A stretch of 64,000 bases of DNA from Nyssa sinensis (taxonomy: Eukaryota > Streptophyta > Magnoliopsida > Cornales > Nyssaceae): the NCBI GenBank assembly GCA_008638375.1, contig CM018051.1:25084844-25148843 (forward strand). The letters are read 5' to 3'. The notes beneath the pieces were generated by a model. It was not told where the DNA came from, did no database searches, and saw only the letters and a list, made by a program, of their open reading frames with translations. The number at the start of each line of letters is the position of its first letter. The stretch's first letter is position 1. This document shows positions 44,801 through 56,018 of the stretch, in pieces. The position numbers and the translations under genes are program-made.

Positions 44801-47800
44801 GGAGAAGAAAAACAATTTATGGTATAAAGGATAGTGAGGGCAGCCTTACCCCAAAATTGTTTAGGACAAGAAGGAAATAAGAAGGGCCTGAACAGTGTCC
44901 AGAATATGTCTATGTTTGCGTTCGGCACGACCACTTTGTTGAGATGTGCTAGGACAAGAACGATGAGGAAGGGTTCCATGTTGACGAAGGGTGTTTAGAA
45001 AACTACTGTCTTTATATTCCATTGCAGTTGTCAACGTGAAAGATTTTGACAGAGCGAGAAAACTGAGTTTGGATCATACGAGCAAAATCCAAGTAGATTT
45101 GGGGTAACTCGGAGCATTTTTTCATGAGATATAGCCAAGTAAAGCGAGAGTAATCGTTAATGAAAATGACAAAATACGTGGATCTTCCTATTGTGGGATG
45201 AGGAGTTGGTCCCTAAACATTAGAGTGAACTAAATCAAATGGAGTAACGGAAACAGAAATACTTTTATTGAAAGACAAAGCAGGTTGTTTTGCAAGTTGA
45301 CAAGACATACAATCAATATGATCAAGTGTAATTGAGCCTAACAACCCACTAGATGCTAAAGTTTGCAAACGCTCAAAAGAGAGATGACATAAACGAGAGT
45401 GCCACAGTTTCTTAGGAGAAATAGTAAAGGCAAAAGCAGCACACAAAGGAGGATTGGTGAGCTGAGTAGGGATGCGGAGATGAATGAGCTCGAACAAACG
45501 CCCAACCTTATGGCCTATCCCAATGGTCTTCCCTGTTTAGGGGTCCTAGAAGAGGAAAAAGTAATAGTAAGTCCAAGATCACATAACCCATAGATCGAGA
45601 TGAGATTTAATGAAAGTTTGGGGATGAAATAAGAATGAGAGAGAAAGAAATGGGGGGTAGAGACCTCTCCAATGTGACTAACAGAGATATGAAAGCCATT
45701 TGCAGTGTGAATTGGAGGAATATGGGAATGGAGGAGTGGGGAGAGAAGATACTAGAGTCTGAAGTCATATAAGTACAACAAAGCATAATCAAAGTACCAA
45801 GAGGACTTACCAGAGGTGGTGGATATAGCAGTGGAGAGTGAAGAACCAAGAACTTGTTTAAGGATGGCTTCAAGGTCAGTAATAGAGAATGAGGGAGAAA
45901 CAAGTGTGGGGGAGTTGTCAGCAGTAGCCGTAGTGGCAAGCAACAATAGACCCAAATTTAGACTGGTTGCCTAGATTTTCCCTTTTGCAAGTGGTTGCAT
46001 GCTTGTCGATTAGGATTTTTGAAACAGTCGTCCTGATAATGCCCAGGTCCTAACTTGTGATAGAACTTGCATAGTCGGGAAGGACAGTCCAATAAGAAAT
46101 GTCCTGAAGAGTGATAGTACTTATAGATCTTATGGGTAGATTGATTGCCTTTGGGTTGGGGAGGCTAGAAGGTGGCAAGAACCATTTTAGTAGAGGAGCT
46201 ATTGAGAAGGCCAAGACGAGTTTCTTTAGAGAGAAGTTCAGAAATGGCTTGCTCAAGCGTGGGAAGAGGATGCCGGTGAAGTAGAGATGCCTGCACAGGT
46301 TCAAAGTGATCATTGAGAGCCATTAAAAAATGGATCAATCGTTGATGATCACGATAAAGGGCAAATTGCTCAGCATCATGATGACAATGCCATAGAGATT
46401 TAGAAGGTGTCAGTTGATCCCAAAGCTTGTACATTTGAGAAAGAAAATCATTAATGAACTGTCTAGATTTTTGGCGCGTACGATGAAGTGTAGTGAGAAG
46501 CTGATATTGGTGAGCGAGGTTAGCTGTGGTGTAGCGGGCAGCTAAAAAATCCCAAACTGATTTGGTGGTGTTGAAACATCCAAATTGAAGATTGATGGAG
46601 GCGACAATGGTATTACGAAGTCACGTGATTATCTAATGATTCTTGTTATCTCAATCTTCAAGTTTTTTCTGAAATTTTTCTTCAGATTCTCCTTACCTTG
46701 TTGAGGCGTAGTGATATGGCCAGTGAGATAGCGCCATAACTTGCACTCTCGTAGAAAACTAGACATTGCTTAAGACCAGAGAATGTAGTTGGAGCCGTCG
46801 AGAGTAATGTTGATTGGATGAGAAGCATCAACACGGTCGATAGTGTAGACCTTATGAGAAAACTTGGGGTGGGTCTTAATTGGTTAAAGTGAAAAAAAAA
46901 AAAAAAAGATCAAAGGCACAGGCCAAATGGGTTTGGCATAAATGAAATTGGTTCGGTCAGGCTTTATATCTTTTTATATGTCTCCAGTATCCACAGTCAT
47001 AATGGATCGTTCTAGGTCCATCGTCATAATGGATCTGACACAAGAAGTCTTGATGGACATTCTACTAAGAATCCCCATCAAAACCATATCCGCTGGCTGC
47101 AAGGTTAGTATGCAAAGCTGGTACGGATTCTATTTTTGGGTTTGGTTTTAGTTCCAGGACTAATCAATACAGAGGGGTTCGCGTTGTATATCAGAATCAG
47201 AACTGGGAGGGGCAAGTCTGGGTTGGGCTTTACTGATATTGCCGATCAGATCGATAGAGAACAATCGTTGATGGGTTGATAATGAGAGTGGCTGGTGGAA
47301 TCTGAAGGCGTACTCTGGTGATGCCCGATGATCAATGGCTCCGTGTCGATGACTTGCGATGAGATGTGAGTCTGTTGTGGTTATCCGTTACTATAGTGAT
47401 GGGTCTTTAACGTCCATGCCGATGTGACCAAGGGACTCCGACATCGAGAGAGATACGGCGCAACTGATGATGGAGGGGAGGGCCGTGTTGGTGCATGGGA
47501 TGAAGGCGGTGATCTGAAACTATGCCAAAATCAAATGATCAAGTAATCCAAAGGGTTAGAGCTTTGAACCAAAACTCTCACAACAGCGATGGGTGACGAG
47601 GACGATGATGATACAGCAGGAGGCAATGAGGAGGATGTTGGCACAACAGACTTGGACGATCTCCAATCAGATCAGAACAAAAATTAACTTGAGTGGATGG
47701 TGGTGAGTGGAAGGTACAAAAATTAACTTGAGTGGATGGTGGTGAGTGGAAGGTGGAGGCCACTGATCAAGAAGATGGTGAGTGGACAATGGAGGCCACT

Positions 47801-47811
47801 AATTAACTAAT

Positions 47812-47848
<37 letters not shown>

Positions 47849-50800
47849 TATCTTGAGTACAATATATTAGAAGAGGAGACTCAGCTGAGAAGACATACAA
47901 TATAAAAAAATTATATACAAGGAAGGCAATAAAAAAAAGGAAACAGGAAAAAAGAAAACCTCTAACCTTACTTATAGACCGTAATAATACATATGTATAA
48001 TATATATAGTTAACAAAGTGAAAGCACCAAATAAAATATTTTATGCAACTTCAACTACTATACTAAAAGAAATTTTGCATGAAGTTCAGATTGAACTCGA
48101 GCCAGCAGTGGAGGCAGGGCACTCATTGAAAGAGGTCACTATACAAGCTGCAAAGAATTTAGAAGCAACATGTGTGATCCTTGACAGGTTGGTTATAATT
48201 TCAACCCTTATGATTTCATCCATTGTGAAGGGATTATTCATAGGGTTAACTCAGATGATACTGTGTCATGAACAATTTCCAAATCTAGAATTACTTGCTA
48301 TAAACCAAAGTCGCTAGATGATAGATGGTGGTTTGGATAGACAAGAACTTCCATTTATGAGTATTTAGAATAAATAAATATATATATATATCTATATTTG
48401 ATAGGTGAAATGGAACATCATATGTAAAACATTGTTTTTTTTTTTTTTGTTGTTTTGAGGCTAAAATCTTATGACAAAATTTCAAAACTTTCTCAAGAGG
48501 TTAATAAAAATTTATGAATGCTTGGGTACATCTCAAAAGGTTAATAAAAATTCATTATGCATTTGCATCTAAATACTCATAAAATCAGTAAAAGTTAGCA
48601 AAAAAATACTAGAAGTTCTTATCCTATCCAAACCATCATCCGTCAGCTAGTGATTTTGGTTCATAGAAAGTAATTCGGGATTGGAAATCATTCACCACTC
48701 ACCGTCATCTGGGAAAAATCCTATGAATCTGTTACAATGGCACAGTTTTATGTCTCAAATGAAGGTGGTATGTCTATTAAAATTTACTACAGTTGTGTCA
48801 GCCTAACAATAACTTGGCACTGTTAAAAAATAGACACTGCAAATTGTATTCTACCGGATAACCAAAATATAAGCAGCACCAAAAAATCCGGAAGTTTAAA
48901 ATTTAAACTTAACTAATCTTTTGCATATGTTCCCTATATGGGATAGGCAGATGAAGAAAGATCAGAAATACCTCATGGAAAATCTCACATGTGGGATACT
49001 CAGAATGAGGCACGACTGTAGTACTGAACATCTAAGAGAACCTCAGGCAGTAGAAACTGACATAGACAGAGGCCAGAGCAGCCACACCATCTTGGAAGGT
49101 ATCTCTCACGAGTAAGTAACCAACAACTATTACTTGTATTTCTTCTTTCTAGCACACAGGAAAGCAGGAACTTAGACACATTGGACTTTCAGGGGAAAAA
49201 CCACATGAGATATTTGATCATCCCATTTGTTCATTGTGCAAAAATACATGGCCAAGGATTGGATTTTTTAGGGAATTTACTTTCAAAGAGCTCCAAGCTG
49301 CTACACATGAATTCTCCCCACAATTTTTATTACCTAAATGTGGCAGAGGAATCTACAAAGGAGTGCTGCCTAATGGGCTGCAGATAGTTGTCAAAGAACA
49401 CACTTTTTTTTCGAATGAAGTTGGAAAACATATTTTAGCAAGCATCAAAGAGGTGGAATTCAACTCGGAGGTTCAGATCCTTGGACAAGCCAGACATGAG
49501 AATGTTGCCATGCTGTTGGGATCATGTTCAGAGAATGGCCACAGGTTGCTAGTTTATGAGTATGTCTGCAATGGCTCTTTGGACCAACATTTATCAGGTA
49601 AGAACCATGTGAACTCAGCAACACAAAATCGCAGTACCATTCCTTTTATGTGCCATGCAAACAAAATAGAAGAGATGTTGGATAAGCTTAACCAGTTTTT
49701 TTTTTTTTTTAAACTGCTGCAGTAAGAAATGGAGAACTGACATGGGGAAGAAGAATGAAAATAGCATTAGGATCTGCAAAAGGATTACAATATCTGCATA
49801 GGAAAAACATTTATGGAAACATAAGACCGAAGAACATCCTCATAACCCATGACCATACGCCACTTGGTAAGATTCTGAAACAGAAATATTTAATTCCCAT
49901 TAAAGGCACACTCACCACCTATTATGTGATGTGGACTAGATCACAAATTTTGGACTCACAAGAAATCAATACAAGGAATCATCCGATCAATCCTCAGGAG
50001 GAGATAGGGTAATGAGGACTTTTGAATATTTAGCACCAGAATATGGAGAAACTGGGAAAGATTCAAGCCTAATTGATATTTATTCATTTGGAGTGATTCT
50101 TCTAAAGCTGATTACTGGTCCGAGGTCTACAGAAGATACAAATGGGCAACCCTTCTTGAGATGGGTAACTATATCATATCCCTTTACAGAGTTTGGACTA
50201 AAATTGTTGTATGAAATTTTTTAATAGATGGATAAGCTATTAATGATGCTGGCAGAGAAAACTGACGCTAAGAAAATATGATATACTCTCTGTGTATTCT
50301 CCCAGATTTATGGACAATAATCTCATATTTTTCTTATAGGCAAGACCATTATTGAAAGAGAAGAACTATGGAGACTTAATCGATCCCAGAGTACAACACT
50401 CACATGACCTTTACCAACTTGTCTGGATGGTCCGTGTGGTGGAGAAGTGTCTCAACTGGAAGCCTGATAGAAGATGCTCAATAAACGAGGTAAATATTGG
50501 CTAAACAAAAAATCCTACTCTTCTATACAAGAAAGCACTACACTAGCATCATATTGGTGTTGATTTGTAAATTGCTGAATCCTATTAGAAATGACATTAC
50601 ATTCCGCTCACTAAACTACTCTGGCTGACCCCAAATGATCCCAACAACCTGATGAAAGAGAATAAAGGCAAAAAAGTCCTGTTCAAGTCATAGGCTCTCA
50701 CGTATTTTTGTAATGAAAGTAACAGCTTTCTGAAAACTAGGATTTTCCCTCCATATACCGCCCACATGCCACATCTTGAAATTTCTCTTATTAATACAAA

Positions 50801-51680
50801 GAATTTTCTTCACAGTTTTATTAAATGCAAGGGTTTCTAGAAGCATCTAATTTGTCTATGGAAAAGCAACAAAATTTACATAAAAGCGTACAAAAACTAG
50901 TTTATAAACTACTAATACTAGAAACTGGACTTTTTTAAAATTAAACCTTCAAAAAAAAAATAAAAAATTCATTCATGTACAGATGGTGGGTAAAAGGACA
51001 TGCCTCATTTACTAAGAAAAGTGTGAAACTTACAAATGGAGTTAGAAAACTCTGTTTCTAGTCAAAAGGAAAAAAATTCTAGGGCTCTTCCAACATCAAC
51101 TTAGCATAAAAACTAGACTCTAGATTTTAAAGACGACAAAAAAAAAAAAAAAAAAAAAAACGGGATCAAGTTCTTGTAGTAACAAGATGTTTACTATTGC
51201 ATATAAGTATCAGCACTAAAACTTCTCAGTTGCTTTGGCAGCTCAAATATCTCAATATTCTGCAATATAGAAATTCACATGCATTTGTGCCTAAAAAAAT
51301 ACAAGGAAAGATAATAATTTATTACAGGCCTTTTGGGACTTTTGGATGAAAATTTATAGATAGTCATGGGCATTTTCCATATAAGTAACTGTTCCAATCT
51401 AAATTTATCACGTGTAGAGATCATGATATACCACAACCAACCATGGAGATTCAAGCATGCCCATAAATATGCGAGGAATTTTTTTTTTTTTCCAATCACA
51501 AATAAAAAGTTTCCATCATGATTCTTTCAATATTACAGATTTCATAAGCATGCCTATGTGACCATTTTTGGGATGGCATTGCCACAGGTAGTGAATCTTC
51601 TAACAAGCATAACTGAAGGTTCGAATGTCGAAGACTACTCTCCACCTGAATCTGATTGCAGCGAACAGATCACAGGGTGA
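41506..51680 (+). CDS. USP-domain receptor-like cytoplasmic kinase, probable pseudokinase, nine exons, about 521 aa
   Basis: Exons: 41506-41689, 41920-42062, 48090-48187, 48947-49111, 49176-49597, 49723-49866, 49998-50164, 50340-50489, 51588-51680 (stop TGA). All have GT-AG borders and agreeing phases. N-terminus: Rossmann/USP-like QRVLVIHDASKKLCTKTVKW, then DEYQNNAEMKELIQMYEM, TIQAAKNLEATCVILDRQMK and a cysteine pair HPICSLCKN (about 212-220). Kinase domain from 231 (FTFKELQAATHEF): degenerate Gly loop PKCGRGIYKG, K270, E295, catalytic loop YGNIRPKNIL (about 368-377, GN in place of RD), no DFG (LGGDRVMRTF), LAPEY near 397-401. The architecture is that of plant inactive kinases with USP-like N-termini, and GN instead of RD is normal for that subgroup. 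It is shorter than typical (700-750 aa). Intron 2 (6.0 kb) holds a copia; intron 3 holds a foldback. Exon 5 start is the weakest call. Confidence 0.82.
42767..42975 (-). repeat. 3' LTR of the intronic copia
   Basis: About 209 bp, similar along its whole length to 47811-48015 (CTTGAGTACAATATAT, GACCGTAATA, ATATAGTTAACA). Confidence 0.85.
43130..43420 (-). pseudogene. Copia RNase H, broken
   Basis: The minus strand reads MVGSLVYLTVTRPDIAYVVH, then VSQFLSGPRSTHYTAVLRII, RYVKGTLFDGLHFL and YSDAD followed by a stop where W is expected. YSDADW is the RNase H active-site entry of copia elements. The downstream FWWSKKQTVTARSS is also visible. Confidence 0.75.
43421..44214 (-). pseudogene. Copia reverse transcriptase, broken
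   Basis: 44214 onward reads MTEELQALEKTRTWDVVDLP, then in the next frame WVYKIKTHFDGSIEWYKAHL and VAKGFQQEYGIDYEETLASI, the standard copia RT start. Further minus-strand sequence down to 43500 contains the remaining palm region with stops. At least one frameshift lies near 44130. Confidence 0.75.
44221..45500 (-). pseudogene. Copia integrase, broken
   Basis: 45497-45213 reads SPKKLWHSRLCHLSFERLQT (pre-integrase) and CMSCQLAKQPALSF, with the C-x2-C of the zinc finger. The core follows with YFVIFINDYSRFTWLYLM, where the expected VDDYSR reads INDYSR. Stops and frame changes continue through 44979-44635. 44651-44221 is the serine/leucine-rich linker before RT. Confidence 0.7.
45600..46160 (-). 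pseudogene. Copia protease and nucleocapsid region, broken
   Basis: A degenerate zinc knuckle reads CKFYHKLGPGHYQDDC near 46070-46025, with Y in place of the second cysteine. 45955-45752 reads SSLSTAISTTSGKSSWYFDY, where copia proteases continue D-S-A/G; the active site is D-Y-A here. Stops break the frame. Confidence 0.6.
46165..46900 (-). pseudogene. Copia gag, broken
   Basis: 46434-46165 reads MYKLWDQLTPSKSLWHCHHD, AEQFALYRDHQRLIHFLMAL, SLLHRHPLPTLEQAISELLS. Upstream minus sequence supports DASHPINITLDGSNYILWS near 46830-46770 and FLAARYTTANLAHQYQLL near 46550-46500, the usual UBN2-type copia gag. Frameshifts separate the blocks. Confidence 0.75.
47029..47130 (+). pseudogene. F-box fragment inside the copia leader
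   Basis: ATG at 47029 gives MDLTQEVLMDILLRIPIKTI, then GCKVSMQSWYGF. L-x-x-E-V-L-M-D-I-L-L-R-x-P-x-K followed by CK-V-x-x-x-W is the plant F-box consensus (the segment that binds SKP1). After about 34 residues the match ends and stops follow. It lies on the strand opposite the copia genes, between gag and the 5' LTR. I read it as a captured piece of a host F-box gene, about 100 bp long, non-functional. Confidence 0.55.
47677..47754. repeat. 39-bp tandem duplication in copia leader
   Basis: Two adjacent copies of a 39-bp unit starting ACAAAAATTAACTTGAGTGG; a partial third-like GGTGAGTGG segment follows near 47779. Confidence 0.9.
47811..48015 (-). repeat. 5' LTR of the intronic copia
   Basis: About 205 bp; on minus starts TGTTAACTATATATATTATA and ends ATATCTCA with a long (TA) tract near 47815-47843. 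Pairs with 42767-42975. Confidence 0.85.
48195..48780. repeat. Foldback element in kinase intron 3
   Basis: The arms at about 48200-48370 and 48560-48770 are imperfect inverted repeats. The clearest core is CCAAAGTCGCTAGATGATAG with TGGTGGTTTGGATAG on the left and TATCCTATCCAAACCATCAT on the right. The pairing extends outward through GAATTACTTGCTAT / CATAGAAAGTAATTC and ATTCATAGGGTTAACTCAG / TGGGAAAAATCCTATGAAT. The loop contains a T run and two copies of AGGTTAATAAAAATT. The left arm begins within about 10 bases of the exon 3 donor. No target duplication was identified. Confidence 0.7.
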
Positions 51681-52325
51681 TGCACAAAAAAAAAGAAAAA
51701 AAAAACAATAAACAGATGTGAAAAGGAAATTAGAGAAGAGTCAGCAATCAGCAGCAGAACTCAGATTATCAGATTTCCCTCAGCACCTCTATTATGAACC
51801 ACTATCTTGAGACAATAAGCATGTAAGCTACTTCTCAAATAATCTTTCAGGTGCTGCAAATGTTTCAAAACTGAAGAGAATACATTTCAAAAAAGAGAGA
51901 AAATTACTTGGGAATGCTCAATTAAATCCAATGTAAATGAGTTTTAGTTTGGGTATTAGAGATAATGATTCGTTGTTTGCATGTTCATACTTCGATTTAA
52001 TACAGAACGATTTTTTTATAACCAAGTGGTTTATTGTTGAAGTTTATTTATACGTAAGGCTTGAAGAAGGTGGAGAAAACTTGTTACAAAGACAATTTCA
52101 ACAATGTGCATTCACTTCAGTCTAATGATCTCAATAGATAACCATGGTTGCATTACTAGCTAACACAAAAGTAGAGGGAAAATTGTTCAAGTTAATATGA
52201 AAGAATCATAGATCTTCATTTGATTTCCTAAAATCCTCATTCTTTTCTTCCCATATGTCAAAAGAAATGACTAGTGTATAACTCAAATACATAGTATAGG
52301 TGAACAAGTGGAAAGAGAAAAAACC

Positions 52326-52980
52326 CTTACAGTTCATTTGAATAAGTAGGAGGGAAAGGAAAGGAGATGTAAGTATTAGCTATGAGAGAAAGGAAATGAG
52401 AGGAGAGGAGAGGGTAATCCCTCCTTTATGTTTGGATAACTAATGAAAGAAAATGAGAAGAAAGACTAATATAATCCTTTCATCTTGTTTGTGAATGATA
52501 AAGGAGAGAAAAGAAATGAAAGAATTTTATATTATTTTACTATTATACCTTTTTAAATTAAGCATACTAATAATTAGTAATTTAACTGTAGCTAAAATGT
52601 GTTCCAACCTATTGCATGAATATGCCTTAATAAAGTTTAATTGCTAATTATTGCATGAGCATAAGCAAAGTTGTGTATAGAAAAAAAAGGAAAACAATGT
52701 GTATTTGAATGCCCTAGGATAGAGGTGTCATTTTTATTTTACCTTTTACAATTTTAAGGGTAATATTGGTATTATTAAAATTTCATTAAATCCTTATTTC
52801 CTTTTCCTCCATTTCCTTCCACTTTTGGAGGGATAACAAAATTGCTCAAATGAAGATTAAGCTCTCCCTCTCTTTCCCTCCCCTTCCTTCTTAATTTTTA
52901 AAACAAACATGATATAATTTTCCCCTTCCTTCTCCTTCCATTCCCTTTCTTTCCAATTCCTTCCATCCAAACATAGTGTT
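52326..52980. repeat. Purine/pyrimidine foldback element
   Basis: The left arm (52326-52530) is almost purely G/A on plus (GGAGGGAAAGGAAAGGAGAT; later TTTATGTTTGGATAACTAAT). The right arm (52800-52980) is almost purely C/T (CCTTCCTTCTTAATTTTTAA; CCATCCAAACATAGTG). Complementing the right arm gives ATGTTTGGATGGAAGG then AAAGGGAATGG, parallel to the left. It resembles non-autonomous foldback transposons common in plants. Confidence 0.55.
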
Positions 52981-53433
52981 AAGGAAAGATATTGGAGGGA
53001 AAGAAAGTTGAGAAAAAATGCAAAGGAGCCCCCATCATGAAATTTCTGCGAAGCTGTGGATTTCAACTTGAATGAATGTGGCTATGGTCTTCTACTCCCA
53101 CTGAACACATTATGGTCTCCCAGGTGGGATGGGGAAAAGAAATTTATGTAAAAAGATGCTGAAGTGCTTCTTCTATAGACTAGTAACACTATTTGTCTTA
53201 CTCTTGAAATTAGATGAGTTGGAAAGAGGCTTGAGTAATATTTATAAAAACTAAAAAGTCTTGCCCCTCAAAAACTCCGAACAGATAAACTTTAATCCTT
53301 CCTCAATGAACTAAAGTAACAGACTCTAGATATTTCTCAGTGAACTCAAATATTCTAACGTTTTGAAATGTAATTCCATAAAAAACTCTCACTGAGGTCT
53401 GCCAGCCATAAGTTCATTGAATTACCAATCCAA

Positions 53434-53442
53434 ACACACACA

Positions 53443-53493
<51 letters not shown>
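53434..53493. repeat. Compound microsatellite (TG)n(TA)n
   Basis: Alternating TG for about 22 bases followed by alternating TA for about 38 bases. Confidence 0.95.
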
Positions 53494-53495
<2 letters not shown>

Positions 53496-54379
53496 ATAGC
53501 CAAACGTATTGTATTTAGGCACCAACCCATGTATACAAAAAAGGGACTAGACACAACGGTTAAAGCTCAAGTTCTCTCAAAAACTCAACAAAAGAGGCTA
53601 TGTACTTAGGGTAAGTGTAATGACTTAGAAAATTATCGAATGGTATTTTGAATAATTTTTGATTCTTAATTAATAACATGATAATTAATTAAATGAATGA
53701 GTAAAATTAAATTATGAAAATAATCTATTAATGAGAAACATGATATTACGAACCTAAAGGAGAATTATAACAATTTGTTTGGGATTGGTGTGGGCCACGG
53801 TGCTATACAGTCATTTAGAATGTAGATAACAGTAAAAATTTTAACAATTTAATTTAGAGAAACAAACTATTTTTGGAATCTATGCATCAAAATTAGCTAA
53901 AGTGTCAATTTTTTTGCAATTCTGATATAGTTTATTTTCAGATATATGTGTGCGCACGTGTGGCCAACTAGCCACGTGGCGCATTGAGAAGCTTGCAAAG
54001 CTTCCCAAGGAAGATGAGTGGGTTTTCCTAGACAATAACTAGTGGCTACTTGTGATTGGCTATAAACGTTTATGAAGCACAGATACTTTATTTTAGCTCA
54101 CGTGTTCGTGTCGGACATCGATGCTCTCGAACAATTTTCAGATACATGTCAGACACGCAAAACAAGAGTGTCCAAATTTTATATTTTTTTTCTAAATTTC
54201 AAACACGTTATGGACACCTTAGTACACATTTCCCCCCTTCATTTTCTTCTATTTCTTATTTTTGGTTATATATATACATATATAAGTTCTATGTAATAGT
54301 TTGAAAATTTGTTTTGAAACTTGAATCGTAAATGTTGATGATTAAATGAAGTTGTTCTTAAATTTTTATTTAATGCCTT

Positions 54380-55962
54380 TGTTAGGATCAAGGGGTCCAA
54401 TATTGTAATTGACTAATCTCGTTTGACAAGATGTGTTTTGTGTGTAATCATTACATAAGTCTTTGGAGTGAGTACATCAATGCCTGTTTTACTCCAAGAT
54501 GATCCAAGAGACATTACCGTGCATCACTACCGGTTGACTTGGTTCACAAAAGGTATATTGGACTTTTGTTTTGATTTGGATCTCACACACTCACACATTG
54601 CATGCATTGTATATAGTTTACATCAAAACATCATGTGTGTGTTAAATTTATGATTATGAAACAATTTTTCCAAAAATTTATCTTAAAAGCCTAAGGAAAA
54701 ATTATGTTCACAAGACAAGCTTAGAATGAGCGACTCTCTGTTGCTTGTTCTACCGAGCCTTGGCTCGTTTGAATGACCAATAGAAGTTCATTTTCATTTG
54801 TTCTAAAAGCCTGTGTCAAACGAAGAGTTGCAACCTTAAAAATGTACTCATTTGATATTCGAACCTTGGGCGGAAAACAAATTTATAATTTGTTTTAAAG
54901 CTCATTTTGGATTGAACAAGTTCATTGCGAAAAATCACGAAAATTTAGTTGAGAGCAATAAAAAATAGAGTAAGAGAAAACTAATTGTGAAAGCTAAATT
55001 CTTGAGAGATCAAAAAGCTTTCATGAGAGATCAATTATAATTTTCAATCATGCATTTCTCTACTCTCATTTATTGATTGATTTAGATCACTTATTAGATC
55101 CAAATCAGATCTAAGAGCCTCCTGTTCATGTTATTTCACCATTGATAAAGAATTGAGTTCAAGATTGAGGATTTGGCGTTGAGGGATTGGTGGACACCGA
55201 GATTGTGAGGATTTGTAATTGTGGAGCGGACTAGATCGGAGGATTCCGAGACCATCGAGAATTCCGGTTGTATGAAGATTCCGGCTATGAGGAGCTTATG
55301 GAAGAGGAAATTGAAGACATGATCGGGCAGAATGAAGCTTGAGGTGTAGAGTTCGTTTGTAGATACATTGTAATTCAATTTATATCATAATGGAAGTCTT
55401 CCTTGGGCATTGGCCTGGCTCTGGAGCTTTACTCCAAGGATTATTGTTCTTGGTGGGTTTTTCGTCATCAATTGATTTGCAAATATCTCAATCACTGCAT
55501 CTCTTATAATTTACAAATTTCTTTGCTTGAATGCTTTTGCTTAAATTTGATATTGATATTAAGTTTTTAGGATTCTCATAATTGAGCACAAATTTGATTA
55601 ATTGAAAACTTAATTAAGCATTGAAATTATAAATTGAATTGAATTGACATTTGATTACTTAGTTGAATTTTGTATTGAATTGATAAAATTGAATATCAAA
55701 TTAAACTAGTTAATCAATTAGGTTGTTGTTGATAGGTTTGTATCTTTGATCAATTCTTGTCTCTACATTGGTCGAATGGCTTATATGTTGGATTAATCAC
55801 TTTGAGTGATTTTGTTGTTGAGGCATCGTTGTTATAGACAAGAATTGTAGTTAAAAATTGAGAAATTTTTCATTCTAGAACTAACTTATTCAACCCCCCC
55901 TTTTAGGTTTAATTCACAATTTGAAACCTTAAGTGATATCCTAGTGGTATTGATCTATAACA
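54380..55962 (+). repeat. Candidate 5' LTR of the SIRE-like copia
   Basis: The inner end is supported by GATCTATAACA just before the PBS. The outer end is uncertain. It contains no genes. A C run and TTTTAGGTTTAATTC at 55890-55915 lie near the inner end. Confidence 0.4.
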
Positions 55963-55965
55963 AAG

Positions 55966-55977
55966 TGGTATCAGAGG
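55966..55977 (+). other. Initiator-Met primer binding site
   Basis: TGGTATCAGAGG, eleven of twelve bases of the initiator-Met complement, three bases after the LTR end. Confidence 0.85.
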
Positions 55978-56018
55978 CTACTTTCAAAAGAAATTAATTG
56001 ATATCCTTAGTGTAAACT

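Larger units (their letters stand above)
42767..48015 (-). mobile_element. Ty1/copia retrotransposon in kinase intron 2
   Basis: It is bounded by two LTRs of about 205 bp (48015-47811 and 42975-42767 on minus). On minus they start TGTTAACTATATATATTATA-like and end ..ATATCTCA or ..ATTTCA. A PPT-like GAAGGGGGGA directly precedes the 3' LTR. Minus-strand domains run gag, protease, integrase, RT, RNase H, the copia order. No clear target duplication (TTGAA versus AAGTG) and no recognisable PBS next to the 5' LTR. A 900-bp leader before gag holds an F-box fragment. It lies antisense to the kinase gene. All domains carry stops. Confidence 0.85.
51681..54379. other. Intergenic downstream of the kinase gene
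   Basis: The first few hundred bases may hold the kinase 3' UTR. The rest holds a foldback at 52326-52980, a microsatellite at 53434-53493 and AT-rich sequence. No gene recognised; short ORFs lack motifs. Confidence 0.5.

Noticed and set aside
46942..47151. Complete F-box gene
   Set aside because: Only the F-box core is recognisable; stops follow immediately and the piece lies inside a copia element.
48018..48317. Exon 3 of the kinase starting at 48018 or 48085
   Set aside because: The phases do not fit exon 2; the acceptor GTTCAG with exon start 48090 restores the frame.
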